From: Pyrrhosoma nymphula
Lineage: Eukaryota > Arthropoda > Insecta > Odonata > Coenagrionidae
Direction of reading: 5' to 3'
Length of the DNA stretch: 64,000 nucleotides
NCBI GenBank assembly: GCA_963573305.1
Contig: OY754330.1
Coordinates: 1,984,001-2,048,000 of the forward strand
Shown here: in pieces, positions 10,445 through 23,700 of the stretch
Numbering within the stretch: the first letter of the stretch is position 1
Layout of the letters: every line of letters starts with the position of its first letter
Translations under genes and position numbers: made by a program
The notes under the pieces: generated by a model
Database searches by the model: none
What the model was told of the DNA's origin: nothing
What the model saw: the letters and a program-made list of their open reading frames with translations, nothing else

Positions 10445-10834
10445 TGTAAGCGTGCGCGCAGCAGTCAGCGCTAGCGTCACCCCGGTGTTGGTCTCAGCTG
10501 AAATGGTAGCCGCCGGATGTGGAATCACATTTAGGTGTGTCTCCTCTAACACCTGGCGGCGCCTTGCCGTGGGATCTTGCTCCGTGGGAAGATGCACGGG
10601 TAAGGTGAAAAGCTGCTGCAATTGCCGGCCAATAGGGAGCCCTCGAGGGGGGTCACGCGGTGACGCGGTGCTGGGCGCTGCGTGGTGGCAGGAGAGACTC
10701 GAGCAGTCTCGCGCGGGTGACCGATAAACATGTATTGTGTGTGCGTGAATAAATTGTAAAAACAGAATTTCTGACTTGTTCCCTTACCGCGTCTTTTCTG
10801 GACCAAATCCTTTTACTTAAGCTAAGCGCTTACA
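10445..10834 (+). repeat. 3' LTR of the errantivirus-like element
   Basis: This 390-bp LTR has a perfect terminal inverted repeat TGTAAGCG/CGCTTACA and AATAAA at 10748-10753. It is followed by the target-site duplication ATTC (10835-10838). Confidence 0.92.
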
Positions 10835-10884
10835 ATTCAATAAAATGCATCTCGACCTCTTTTTCAATAATAATAGTAATTTGT

Positions 10885-11053
10885 ATCCATTTTTAATAAA
10901 AATACTTTGTACTTTTCCACACTTTATTTAAAAACTGCGACCGGTTTCACCTTAATAAGGCATCTTCTTAAGAATGCCCTTATTATGGTGAAACCGGTCG
11001 CAGTTTTTAAATAAATTGTGGAAAAATACAAAGTTTTTTTATTAAAAATGGAT
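10885..11053. repeat. Spacerless foldback element with hammerhead-like cores
   Basis: Arms beginning atccatttttaataaa and ending in the inverse meet at about 10969 with no spacer. Both arms carry actgcgaccggtttcacc, that is GGTGAAACCGGTCGC on the other strand, next to a small stem. The outer arm sequence (atccatttt…acttttccacac) recurs in the foldback at 26382-26460, so the two belong to one family. Confidence 0.75.
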
Positions 11054-11137
11054 ATCTATTACTTCCACTAAGTCAAGCCTGAAACAAAGAAATTTAATAA
11101 TAATTTGTTTGATGATCTTCTGTATCGTATTAGTGTC

Positions 11138-11174
11138 CCTGAAGATGGAAATTATTAAATTCTAAAACGTTGGC
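11138..11174 (+). repeat. Single hammerhead-like core, degenerate
   Basis: CCTGAAGATGG, an AT-rich weak stem, then CTAAAACGTTGGC follows the same order as the cores in the nearby foldbacks, with GAAA changed to AAAA. No inverted partner is obvious, so it may be half of an old element. Confidence 0.4.
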
Positions 11175-11587
11175 ATGGAATAGCTTTTTTTATTCTTTTT
11201 AACCTACCCTAGAAGTTGATCTACCTGGCAGCCAAGGCCAAGAGATGCGCGCGAGGATAAACATCGAATGTATCATCGGTTTACGCCGAATAGTCACATC
11301 TTATCTTCCTCCTCCCTTACATCGACCGGCTGCATCAGCGGAGAGGGCGACATGCCTTTGGAGAGTGGGGGGCTTTTACTTGAAGGGCCCAAGAGGTATG
11401 GGGGCTGGCAGAGTCAGGACATCTGGGACATCGCATCCTGACCTAGTGTTGAGGGGGTGGGACGGAGGGGCCACTCGAAGGGGCCTGATCTCCTGGGGGG
11501 CCGGAACGGGGGCTTCAGTGTGAAGGTGATGGCTCGTGCCAACCTTGAAGAGCGAGGAGGGGGGGACACAGAGACTTCAGGGGAAAT

Positions 11588-13010
11588 ATGACCAGTATGG
11601 GAGAGAAGGGAAGTGTTTGATAGTTTCGCCGGAAGTTAGAAAGGTGATGGAGAAGAGTAAGCCGCCGTTTTAGAGCAACAGAGATGGAAAGCAGGTTGAA
11701 TTTTCTTCAGCTCTAGGTGAATACTTCAGCTTTTCTGTCGAAAGAATCACTCAATTAACAAAAAAAAAGTTATTTATTTTTGCGCTTTCCTTCGCTCCAT
11801 CGTCGCTCCCAACATGGCCTCTCATTTGGATAAATACAAACTGAACTGGGAGTTGACGTCATTAGCAATTTGGAATCGATGTAATGCATCCCGAGTTAGA
11901 AAAATTACATTCTTATTAGGAGAAATCAGGACTTGGTCATTTTCGTTTCAAGCCTCAAGTTCGTTTCTTTGCAAGATCGTGATCAATCGATTTAAATTTC
12001 TGGGGGTTACAGCCAATAAACGGCCAACTTGTGATAAGTAATGCCTCAACGCCCCTACCCTTAGATCCTGGCCAATCCGGTGTCCTGCTTCCGCACTGGT
12101 AGGTAACTCCCATCCCCGATGTCCTCCCGAGGGGGGAGGGGTAGATTCAAGTGCTTCCAATTGGGCTACGATGCTGACGAGGTTTCATGATCCCTCCTCG
12201 ACAGCGTGACTTGCGGCATCTCATTGGATGGTTCCACTTATCCTCTTCTTGTTTATATCTCTAATAAGGATTAAGCTACAAAACCCTTATTTAATTCTCA
12301 ATCAATCTGCAGGAACGCAGCTGAGCTCTCGTTTAGGATATTTTTTCAATCACTGGGTTGAAGCGAAAGGGGAGAAAGGTACCTACACCATTTTCCGATA
12401 CAAATATGTATGGGTGCTTGAGCGTTTTTTCCCTTTGATTATGCATGCGGCCAGCGCTAGTCATACTTTAGAATTAATGTGCATAAAAGTAATTGGTCGT
12501 ACGAACCAAGCGAACTCATTTTTCTCTTGTTTTCTTGGCTGTTGGCACGGTCGTATATATATGACCAGTATGGGAGAGAAGGGAAGCGTTTGATAGGTCC
12601 GCCTCAAGTGAGAAAGAAGTTGATGGAGGAGAGTAAGCTGAGGATTTGGAACAACGGAGATGGAAAGCCGAGTGAATTTTCCTGGTGGGGAAAAAACAAT
12701 ATGGGAATGTGCCGTCATTTCCATTTTGAATTTTCTTAATTTCCGAATCATTCAGACAGATTCTTTATCAATCTGCAGGAACACAGCTAAGCTCTCTTTT
12801 AGGATATTTTTTCAATCACTGGGTTGGAGCGAAAGAGGAGAAAGGTACACCATTTTCCAATACAAATATGTATGGGTGCTTGAGCATTTTTTCCCTTTGA
12901 TTATGCATGCGGCCAGCGCTAGTCATACTTAAGAATTAATGCGCGTCAAAGTAATTGGTCGTATGAACCAAGCAAACTAGTATTTTCTCTGGTTTTCTTG
13001 GCTGTTGGCA
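11588..13010 (+). repeat. Duplicated two-part repeat (A-B-A-B order)
   Basis: Segment A (11588-11708, beginning atgaccagtatgggagagaa) recurs at 12561-12683. Segment B (12301-12547, beginning atcaatctgcaggaac) recurs at 12767-13010, with about 90% or better identity by eye. No coding function is evident. The pattern suggests a tandem duplication of a unit of several hundred bases, or two insertions of one repeat family. Confidence 0.7.
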
Positions 13011-13524
13011 ACGAAAGAAAGGAAGGGCAATGCCTTGCTCGAAGTCTATATCAAAACGCTCAATTAGGGCGGGAAATTAAACCTGATTCTTTCATTGATA
13101 GCTATTGCCAGCCGGAATAATTATCCGTGGAGCAAGGTTGAGTGTAATCAGTCTGAAATAGTGCAAAAAAAAGCTCCCTTGGGTTATATTCACGACTGAA
13201 TCTACCGCTCGAACAATATAGCACCATCTCCGATACATTTCATAGTTTTTGAGAACACACGCCCAGCAAACGAATGCTGTACCAGGAATATTCATCATGG
13301 ATTAATGCTTGCAAAAACTGGTAGCAAAAAATGCCAGGGATCACGAGAGGAAAATGCTGGTACTAGAAATTAGTCTCTTGTGGGCGAGTAAATCCGTAAC
13401 ACGACTAATTTACATTTTTTTACTCATTGGTAACTCTGTGGACTCGTGGTATAAAGCCGAATGCATTTTTTGTCCGATTGGCTCCATATTTTATGTGCTA
13501 CAATGCCTACGATTCAAAGTCGTC

Positions 13525-14085
13525 CTTAAGGTCTGGTTTCACTGGGGCGTCCAGCAGCCACGTCCTACCGCCGCGTCTGGACGTCGCGGCTGGACGACGC
13601 GGCCAGGTGGTTTCATTCAGGCAACTACATCCCGTTTCTGCGGCTGGGTGATGTGGGAGAATGTGGATTTAGTTTAATTACGAATTTTTTATCGCTTTTT
13701 GTTTCTTGAGAGTGAGTTGATTTTAAGCTGAAATGAATGGTGACAATTTAGTTTTGTTGCTTTTGTTGGAAGACAAAGACGACCAATGTTGTAAGTAGTT
13801 TTACAGAAAAGAGCTGCAAAGGACGAGTAATATAAAATGCGGAGAGAGGAGAGCAGAAAAATCATCGAAAATGGGGACTGCCCGACTATGCGTCCACGTC
13901 TCGATTACTCTCGAAGCAGTCGATACGCAGACATCGGGCATCAGCCATCGAACTCGACGGCCGAGACGTATCAGTGAAACCGAACCCATTTTATACACAT
14001 TGGATGAGTACGGCGGTGACTTCAGACTGCTGGACGCGGATGCCGGACGCGGCTGCGGGATGCCCCAGCGAAACCACACCTTTAC
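13525..14085. mobile_element. Short DNA element with long imperfect terminal inverted repeats
   Basis: The left end aaggtctggtttcactggggcg and the right end (inverse of gccccagcgaaaccacacctt) are imperfect inverted repeats about 560 bp apart. A second internal copy of the motif (gtatcagtgaaaccgaacc, about 13969) suggests nested or shuffled termini. There is no transposase, and the target duplication is not clear, so the superfamily is undetermined. Confidence 0.5.
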
Positions 14086-14229
14086 TATTGTAGCATTGAA
14101 AAATGAGATATCGTTCAGGTAATACATTCAGGGCATAATGTATTCGGCGACGATGATTAATTAGATATTTAACTCTGACAAGGAGCGCCGGAAAACGAAA
14201 CTGTGATCCATCACTATTCGTATAAACGA

Positions 14230-14404
14230 GTAACTTTTTCACCTCGGGACCAAGATCCGAGGTTCGTAATTTTAAAACTTCGTTATTTTGTAATATCCCG
14301 TGCTGTTACAAACACTTAGATACCCTTTTGGTCGGGACCAAAGATTTTGCTTCATAAAATCAATATTTCGTAATTTCGAGTTACGTATTTTCGAGTTTCT
14401 ACTG
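14230..14404. mobile_element. Tigger-like terminal fragment
   Basis: The stretch ends tattttcgagtttctactg followed by TA. Upstream it carries the subterminal words (cgggaccaa, cgtaatttcg) typical of the Tigger-like elements in this window. The matching left end was not found, so this is a fragment. Confidence 0.45.
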
Positions 14405-14769
14405 TACATATAACCCAGTGAGGCACTGTTGGGGCAAATGGCAGGGGGGGAGGGAATGAGGAAAATAAATTGGAAGACGGAAAGGACAACAATGAAATGT
14501 TATATTAATGGAGTGTCTTAGGGCCTTGCTTTGTTTTTGACGTAAAGACAAGAGTTAAAGAGAACTTTATGGCATGCTGTTTTCTACATCACGCCATGGG
14601 AGTTTGACTCCTTTCTTGGAAAGGGCTTGAAGGAATGTCACAAACCTGTGCAGGGAGGGCCTGAGCCAAAGGTTTCAGCCGATTCAGATCTTGCCAAGAT
14701 TTACAATTACAGATTGCATTCCTAAATAACAGCACCATCAGTATTAAATGAATTAAAAAAGAATCCCAC

Positions 14770-17700
14770 CTGCATAACTAAGTTGATCTTTTTGTGCCTG
14801 CTGCAGCAAGTACTTGATGGGAAGCTCCGAGAGGAATTCAGCAGAGTAGCTCTTAACCTGGCGGTTGGCAGCCGTGAGGGACTGCATGTTGGCCAGACGA
14901 GTGTCCTCGTACAAGAGGACATAGTAAAGGAGGAGGAGTTGGGAGGTGAGGGAGGGGGGGGAGGACGAGGACAAACTCTCCACCACCTCCCCCCCCCCTC
15001 CTCCCTTTCCACCGTCCCTCGCGTCGACAACGCCCGACGTCATCACGCCAATGGGCGATGCTCTCGACGCCCACTTCCTCTTGGTGTCAAACTGCGCCCC
15101 AAAAACAGAGTTCTGGAAAACCCTCCTGATTTCCTCTTCTCCGATTGGCCGATTTGTATGCTCTGGAGGCGCCGCCGCCTTGGTGCTGGGCATAAGTATC
15201 GAGTTGACATAGACCTCAACGAGGGCGGGCAGGACTGGATGGAGAGGAGGGACACTGCTGCATATTTGCCTGAAAATGTCACTTGATGTGAGAGACCCCA
15301 AGAGGCTTCCGTGGCTTGCGAATTAAGGGAACTTCAAATAAAACTTGGAAATTCCACAGAATATATTTTCATCATTTCCACTGGTTTTGATACACTGAGA
15401 CATCTTCATGAAACAAGTAATGACAAGAAAACGCTACAGTGTAGCGAAACTAGTTGATGTAATGAGCATACATCCTGTGGAATTGCTGAGTTTTTATTTT
15501 CCTTATTTGAAAACGTGACAATTTAGAAATCATATCACATAAAGGCATGATTAAGTTTCGAGCTGACTTGCATTAAAAATGAGCCACATCCCATAATGCT
15601 AACTCACAGGTGCTGCAAAATGAGGACCGCTGGGAGAATGATTTTATCAGGAGTAATTCCTGGTGATGCAAGAGGCCTAATATTGTCAGCCGTTATGATT
15701 AAGCAAGAAATGAATGTCCAGTACACAGGAAAACGTTGTTTTTATGTAGGTGTAGGGACAAAAAAATTGGCACTATGTTTAATCCATGCATGTATAATTG
15801 AGAGATGAATATTGTGCTAAATGTTTTACCATTTTTCATCTCTTTTCATGGTATTTTAAAACCAAGCTAAACATAAGTAATAATTAATATATTAAAGACA
15901 CGCTTATTTTAATTCAAATATTATGCAAAATTATTTTTATGTTATGAGAGAAAAGAGCAGGCCTTTCATGATGTATATCTTGAAAATATAGGTTCTCTAG
16001 CAGTAAACAACACTATCATAGAAAAAATGATAATGTAGCATCAATAACTACCTTACATAACTAAGTGTAAGTCAAGAGATTTCTGCCATTTTTCGGCCAA
16101 TAAAAACCTACCCTTGACTTATAGTCGAGCCAATAATTAAGGTGACTTTTTGGGGTCAATATTTTTGCGTATCAGCTGCATAAAACCATACGCATGTCTA
16201 TCACTCATAAGCCATGGAGAATATTTGCTGAAATATGTATTATATTTATATTCTTAGTTTTGTATAAGGACATACCACTGACAAATGCCATTGGTACTTC
16301 GGCTTTGTGATATCAATTCCATAAGGCCAATTGTATAGCACAAATATCACATAACAAACCCTAAAACACTATGCTTACCCCAAATAGCTACAGGCGATGC
16401 TGAGAACATATATTTCAATAAATATACCCATCAATGTGTTGCATATTTTTTAAAATACCGTAGGTGAAAATAACTTAGGGAAAAATGACTAAATATTCTG
16501 AATATTGAACTTACAAGGAGACATCGAGTGACTGATGTTCGGGATCCAAATGACGCAATTATTTTCTGAAACTATAGAGAGAATGCAGGAAAAGTGTCAC
16601 GGCTTTCTTCCATTTGGCCCCGAGTTCAAGATAAAAACGCAACTAAAGAATTTCTACATTCTTCCCTTGTATACCATTCTTAGTCTTTTCAGGTGATTCT
16701 TCCATTCATTTTTTTATATTACATTTTTCAATAGACCAATTACTTTTTAAACTGCTCAATAAGTTAATTTCTTCTGTAATGACTACTTACCTGTAAATCC
16801 AGTTCTTAATAGGTACTCTATGTTTGGTGAAAGCTCTACTCTTCAAAAGTTGGTGGATACAATGGACAGGCAAAAATCCTGCTATGTTTGCACTCAAGTC
16901 AGCAGTGACTGGAACCTTGACAGCATGAGCCGTGACAACCTTAAAGAAAAGAGAGAGGAAATAATAATAGCACTTGCATTGCAGAGCCACAAACTAACCC
17001 TCTGCCAACTATAATGAAGGCTAATGCATCATAATTTCAAATACAATTTTAGATTAAGTGTATCAATTGAATGCAAGGATGTTGCAATTTCTTTAGATCA
17101 ATGACACAAGACTAATATTGCACCTTCTTCCACAGTATAAATATCAAAGTGTCAAAAATTTAAAGTATTGAGGTTTTGATTATTTTTTTGGTAAATTGAT
17201 TCCTTTTAATGCAAATTTAATGTCTACAAAATTTGGAGTCCATCGAGCTCTTGCAAACTGTGCCACAGGTGTGGCAAATGATGCAACTTAGAAGGGTGAG
17301 AAGTGTTTTTTTATTTATAATCCCGTACATACACATGTATTGCAAATATCAATATAATTTCCCTTTTGAAAGATACATACTTCTATCATACACATTTGTA
17401 AAGCTAAAGCATTATTAAACTGTCGTTATCATGAGTTAAATAACAGTTACAGTGGAGTCTTGATTTTAGATAACACCTCGTCACTCGGAACAGCTGACGG
17501 GATTCCTATCTCAAGGTCATAAAGCAGCTTCGCGTGAGCATTCCGATGCTATTGTCTGGGCGTAAACAAGTAAACACCTTGAACCAATAGCTTTTCGTGC
17601 TGAAAGATGGGAAATTAGGTAATATGATATATATACATAAAAATACCATGTATTGATTCGTTACAGATGACGGATGTATAACACAGTGGTACAGCATTAA

Positions 17701-20700
17701 ATTGAAGATTTCCTTTAAATATGGGCAAGAATCTTCCCGATTTGGTTTCAGTTTCTTTAATTTCTGTCGTTTCATTTCGTAAAATCAAATTTATACCTCC
17801 ACCGGGGACCAAAATAGCCTTACGTAAAATCGTTACATTGAATTTATGTAAAATCAAATAATGATTCCATAAGAATACTATAGGAGTCGGCCGGGACCAC
17901 TCATTCACTTGTGTAAAATCAAATTTTATGTAAAGTCGGGCTTTGTAAAATCGAGATTCTACTGTATTAAAAAAAATAATTATGCCATCCCTTGGTGGCT
18001 AGGCAACACACATAACACACTCTTGTACTCGTTATAAAATGCAGCTATTTGCATCTTATTCCTTATCCATCAAGTTTTCCATGCTGTAAATATACGATAA
18101 AAAACCATTGATGTGAAAAATTCATAGTATGAAAATATGTTTAATATTGATCATATTCCCCATATAATAAAGATAAACCGAAAGATAATACAGTGAAACC
18201 TGTCTTAAGCGGAATCTCTCGGTGCCATCATTTTTTTCCGGATAAGACAGTTTTCCGCTTAACCCAGGGTCTCACATTTCGAAAAAGACATTGAAAAGCA
18301 TTTCACGCCCATAACATGCGTCGCCTAAAAGGTTGGTTTCACTCTTTACTTGTAGACGAAATTATTACGAAATCATGAAAGAACAGTATCACATTGTGGT
18401 TAAATTTGTTTATCTGTTTATTAGATAACATAAAAAATGGTCTATAAAATACGCATATAATCCGTCATTTTTGTCTGTTTTTCCTTTTTTCCCTGTTTAA
18501 TAAAATTCTCTACGTTGCCGATAGCCCCGTTTAAGATATTAAATAAATCAGTGTTGCCTTTGGTAAGACTACATTCTGCTAATTCTTAAAAAGAAACCAA
18601 CATTTCTTTATAGGACTTTTTGTTTTCTTCACATATTATGGTTTTATTTACTTCTTCGTCGGATTCACAAGCTTGGCCTTCTTTCATACTGTCTGTCTGC
18701 GAGACATCTTCATCGCTCGTCAGAAGATCGTTGTCTAAGTCTACAAATCTCTCAGCATCCATGTTATTGCCTATAGCCTGCTGTAATTTGATTAGATCGT
18801 CCATTGGTTGTGAAATAGAAAAGGTCCTGTCTATATCTATATTCCTTTAAGTGCATAAATATGCATTTGCATTGTTCATATGATTTGATGGAATTTGTTT
18901 TCCTTACCTGCCTCGGGGTCCAGTAGTGGTATAAATCCAGCTTTAGCGAAGTATTGTTTAACCGCTGATGTTTTATTATCTTTCACTGCCAAATTAATCC
19001 AATTTATGGCATTCAGCGCTGATATCTTTTTCATTACCGCCGACACTGTATTCGCAGTATCTCCAGCAGCTAATAATGATCGCATCGTGTACTTTGTATA
19101 CTGTGCTTTCAGCGATATAATTATCCTCTGATCCATTGGCTGAGTGATGCTAGTTGTGTTTGCCGGAAGCCAGGCTAGCTCAACATACGTAAGGCGAATT
19201 TTAGGATGGCAGGTTGCGTTATCGAAGAAAAGTATGACTTTCCTATTTTTCCTCTTCATTTCGGCATTGAAACTTTTCAGCCACTCTTCCATGATTAAAG
19301 CCGTGTTCCATGTTTTTATATTATGTCTCCATGTGACTGGTAGCTTCTTAATGCCAAAATGTTTGAAACATCGTGGTCGAGCGTGGTTGCTTTTTAACGT
19401 GTATTCAGAAAAATGGTAAGGGAGGCATGGGTGGAGGAGGAGGTAGGAATAAAGGTAGGAGGGGAGCTGATAAAATCTGTGAGATATATAGATGATCAAG
19501 CATTGGTTAGTCAGTCGGCCAAGGGGTTGCAATCAATGGTGAATGCGTTAGAGATCCAGTGCGAAAAGTATGGGATGAAGATCAACCACAAGAAAACGAA
19601 AGTAATGAGATTTTCTATAAGTAAGAAGGCGGGACTGAATATAAGGGTGGGAGAGCAGAAGATAGAGCAGGTCGAGCAGTTTACGTATCTAGGTAGTATT
19701 TTGGAGGAGAATGGGTTTAGTGGTAAGGACATCAGATGCAGAATTGCGCTAGCTAAAGAAGCATTTTCGAAGAGAAGGGAATTGATGAGGGGGGTTTGAG
19801 AAGAGACGTAAAGAAGAGGCTGGTGAAAAGTTTAATATGGAGCGTGGCGCTACATGAGTCGGAAACTTGGTCAATGCGAAGGGAGGATGTGCGTAGACTT
19901 GAGGCGTTTGAGATGTGGGTTTAGAGAAGGATGGAGAAGGTTAGCTGGATGGCGAGAAAGACGAACAAGGGGGTATTGGATATGGTCGGAGAGGAGAGGA
20001 AGCTTGTGACAGAGGTTCGGAGAAGGAAGAAGAGATGGATGGAGGAGGTTTTGAGAGGAGAGGGCATGTTGAAGAGAATGATAGAGGGGAGAACACTGGG
20101 GAAGCGTGGAAGAGGAAGGAAGAGGATAGGAATTTTGGACGAAATAAGAGGAGGTAGAAGATAAGAAGAATTGAAGTGGGATCTAATAACGGGCTATCCT
20201 TAGGAGGGAAAGCGAGACAATGTCTATGAGGTTGGGATGCAGAATGGGGACTTTCCAAGAACCTACCAATCAGCTGGTAGAATACTTGAATGAGAAGATC
20301 TGAAGAATTGAAGAGGGATCTAATAACGGGCCATCCTTAGGAGAGGAAGCGAGACAATGTCTATGAGGTTGGGATGCAGAATAGGGACTGTCCAAGAACC
20401 TACCAATCAGCTGGTAGAATACTTGAATGAAAATACGTTTCTTGGCATTGCGGAAATCAATCTGCAGTTCCCCTAAGTTCCTTAGCATTCTCTGGTGTGG
20501 TCTTACCCCATCAGCAGAACGTAGGAAAATTATTCCGTCTATTTCGGTAGCGAGCAAGGCTACACAACAATGTTTATGTACTCTTTGTGGAGAGGTGAGA
20601 GGGTTCTGCGAGTTTGAGGGGAGGTAAGTGTGCAAGAGTGGGTTGGTGCAATGTTCAAGAAAGAGAAAAGGGGAAAAATTTTCCTTATTTAAAAAAAATG

Positions 20701-23700
20701 TGCATTAAATTGTTTTTTGCAATTCCGCTCAAACCAGGTTCACGTTCTGGAAATCGATTCCGTTTCTGCGTTTGACAGTTTCCGTTTAACACAGGGTACC
20801 AATGTAAAACCCTATTACGATCGCCGGGACCAACATATTTTTCCGGATAAGACAGGTTTCCGTTTACCTCAGGTTCCGCTTAAGGCAGGTTTCACTGTAC
20901 AATAGTCAATACAATGTAGATTTGTTTGAATCACAATGTTTTTTTTTGTTACCATCAATGACCTGACAACAGCACTGCTTATGTTACTCAGCTTTTGCTG
21001 ATTTGTTTGATTAGTATGAAGCGAGGGTGACTGCTCTTTCAGCTTCGTCATTTGATCCACAGTCAAAGATTTGAAAACGAAACCTGCTTGCTTGTATTCC
21101 AAGAGGCCATCCCAAAAAAACTGATTGGCCGCTAAAACCATAATGGAAATCACATGAGTCAGTGTAAAAAACTCTGCTCAAAAGACTCAAACATGGGCGA
21201 TTAGATTTTAAGGTGCCGAAAACTGTCATCATTACAGTAATCTACCGGTTAGAGGTAGGTTGTGATGAAAGTCAGAGAATATCCAACGAACTCTTACACG
21301 TGCTGTGCCCTTTCTACCTCTTGTATTTCTTTCTTCATCTCAGCATAAGTCCTACCTTTCTTCATCCCGTCCATAAAACCGATTCTCTTCCTTCCCCTTC
21401 CCCGCTTACCCAACATCCTTCCCTCTATCACGACCTTCAGCAAACCATCGTCCCTCATTACCCCATCCAGCCACCTACCCTGCATTCCCCTAATCTCATC
21501 TATAAGTTTCCTCTCCTCGCCCACCATGTCAAGCACTTCCTCATTTGTCTTCCTTTCCGTCCAATGCACCTTCTCCATCCTCCTCCACACCCACATCTCA
21601 AAAGCCTTCAGCCTATTTTCGTCTTCCTTTCTCAAGGTCCACGTTTCCGCCCCATACAACGCCACACTCCATGTCAAGTTCTTCCATACCAGCCTCATTT
21701 TTACATCCTTACTTAAGGTCCCCGTCATCAGCTCCCTTCTATTATTGAACGCTTCCTTCGCTAGCGCTATTCTCCTCCTAATGTCTTTGCTACTATGTCC
21801 TGTTTCTTCTAGCGTACTACCCAAGTAATTAAATTGTTCTACTTGCTCCAGTTTGTGAATTCCTACTCTTATCACCAGCTTCGCTTTCTTTGTCCTACAG
21901 AATCTCATTACTTTTGTTTTCCTATTATTTATCTTCATTCCGTATTTCTCACACTGCTTTTCCAGTGCATCTACTAAAGTTTGCAGTCCTTTCGATGACC
22001 GACTCACCAACGCCTGGTCGTCTGCGAATCTAACCGACTTTATCCACTGGCCTCCTACTGTAACCTTTTCCAAATAAAAATAAATAAAAAAGCACTAAGG
22101 CTAACAAAAAAATGTACATCAATAAATGTAGAAATAAACAAGGTCTAAGGAGCATTTTCCAGCACTCTATTCGGTTTCCTCATTTTGCAGATAAAGCACC
22201 TGAAACTCCAGTATTTCGACTTAATTGTTCACACAGTAGAAGAACTGATTGTATTTTCCAGAAAGTAAGATTCTCCTAGAAATTGTACAACTATTATTGT
22301 CAGTTAAAAGCACTTGCCACAAGTCATATGAAAAAAACAGGTGCGCACACACTTTAGATTTAATTGCATTTTGAGTTGAAATGTTCACTAAACTATTAAA
22401 ATTAGGTCATTATTAACACTCGTTAATGAATTGGGATCAAAGGTCAACACATAAAATCAATATATGTTCATGGTTTAGTTAATGGATGCAGTGAAAGCAG
22501 TCATAATTGCATCGATCATTTCCTCATCATAACTTGCTCTCCATTTATTTATTCACCCTGTGTAGCTAAGTAAGTACATGACGATCATGAAGGACATGAC
22601 GATCATGAAGGACATGACGATCATGAAGGACATGACGATCATGACGTAACATACACCCCATGGTGACCCTATTCACCTTTGATGACGCAACCCACAAAAC
22701 TTCTCCACACTACAAACCTCTATATAACAAACTCAACAATGTTCTGGTCCCGACAACTTCGTTATATGGAGGTTTTACTCTATTACCACCAAGAATGTAA
22801 AGGAGGAAATAACAGGCCAATGAATTCATGCTTGACTGTAGGAGTACTAATATTTTATTACATTGAGCAAAGGCTAAATGATCAACCAAAACTTCTGCTG
22901 AAATATATCTATCCAATATGTTGAAAATCTAGACAAATTTTGCCAATAATTAATTAACAACCACTTCATATTTCTATCACCTATTTGGATTTGCTAGTAT
23001 ATGGCATAATTTTAATCATTTCTTCCATTTCATACCTGTTCAGTGAATATTTCCTGAGTGAAAATTGCTTTCATTCTGGTCATGTTGTTTGGTCTGATTG
23101 GGATTTTCATTCCAAGGGTTGCACAAACTAAATCACAAATGGCACTCAACTGGTTGCTGTGAAAATGGATCGCCATCAAAAGAAGCATCTCCCCAAAGGA
23201 AGCAGCAACACCACTTGCACTGTAAAAAATTATAAATACATACAAGAGAATCAAAAATTACCATATTTCCTGGCAAATAGGATACACCTCATACACTGTT
23301 TTTTTGTTTATATTTTTGACGAAAAAAAAATGAAATGAATATCTGTTAATTTTATCAATTTTTGGGAAAAAATAGGGCAGTTGTTTAAAAAATTGCAACC
23401 GCATTTAAGTTATTACTCGTCAAATCCCAGAAACAAATGAATGATGGAGCGTGTACCATTAGTTCGCAGCTGCAACACAGTCTGCAGTGAAAATAGAGGG
23501 ATGGAACGCTTCAACGGCAATGAAAAATCAGATACATGACAACATAATTTTGCCCTTACCACATTAGATGCAGGCTGATTGTCAATTGTGCTGTCAAGTA
23601 AAAACGTGCATCTTAGAGGCCGGGAAAGTTCAAGGGAATTTTCAACGAAGTCGTCATGCATAGTAAGGCTAATACTGGACATACATAAATTATTTTATAA

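Larger units (their letters stand above)
3377..10834 (+). mobile_element. Errantivirus-like LTR retroelement (Ty3/gypsy class) with env
   Basis: This is a complete LTR-to-LTR insertion in INTS2 intron 10, antisense to the host gene. Two 390-bp LTRs start TGTAAGCG and end CGC(T/A)TACA, and are flanked by a 4-bp target-site duplication ATTC (3373-3376 and 10835-10838). Inside, in order, are a primer-binding site, gag, fragments of protease and integrase, an intact F-protein-like env, a 2.4-kb 3' region holding a Tigger-type insertion, and a polypurine tract. Reverse transcriptase and RNase H are deleted, so the copy cannot transpose on its own. By hand I count about 11 differences between the LTRs (about 3%), so the insertion is fairly young. 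Confidence 0.93.
18191..20897 (-). mobile_element. Tigger element split by a LINE insertion
   Basis: The terminal inverted repeats CAGTGAAACCTGTCTTAAGCGGAA (left) and its near-exact inverse ttccgcttaaggcaggtttcactg (right end 20897) are flanked by TA duplications. Subterminal repeats of the same words (tccggataagacag) occur at both ends. A transposase fragment lies inside on the minus strand, and a plus-strand LINE fragment interrupts it at about 19410-20441. Confidence 0.88.

Noticed and set aside
1..14769. C-terminal exons of INTS2 on the minus strand
   Set aside because: I looked for them in the open frames of this region and found none with INTS2 features, so they are taken to lie beyond the left edge.
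14783..15286. Plus-strand 167-codon frame
   Set aside because: It is antisense to INTS2 exon 10, which has conserved residues and proper splice sites.
22576..22645. CRISPR-like array
   Set aside because: It is an 18-bp head-to-tail minisatellite without spacers in a eukaryotic intron.
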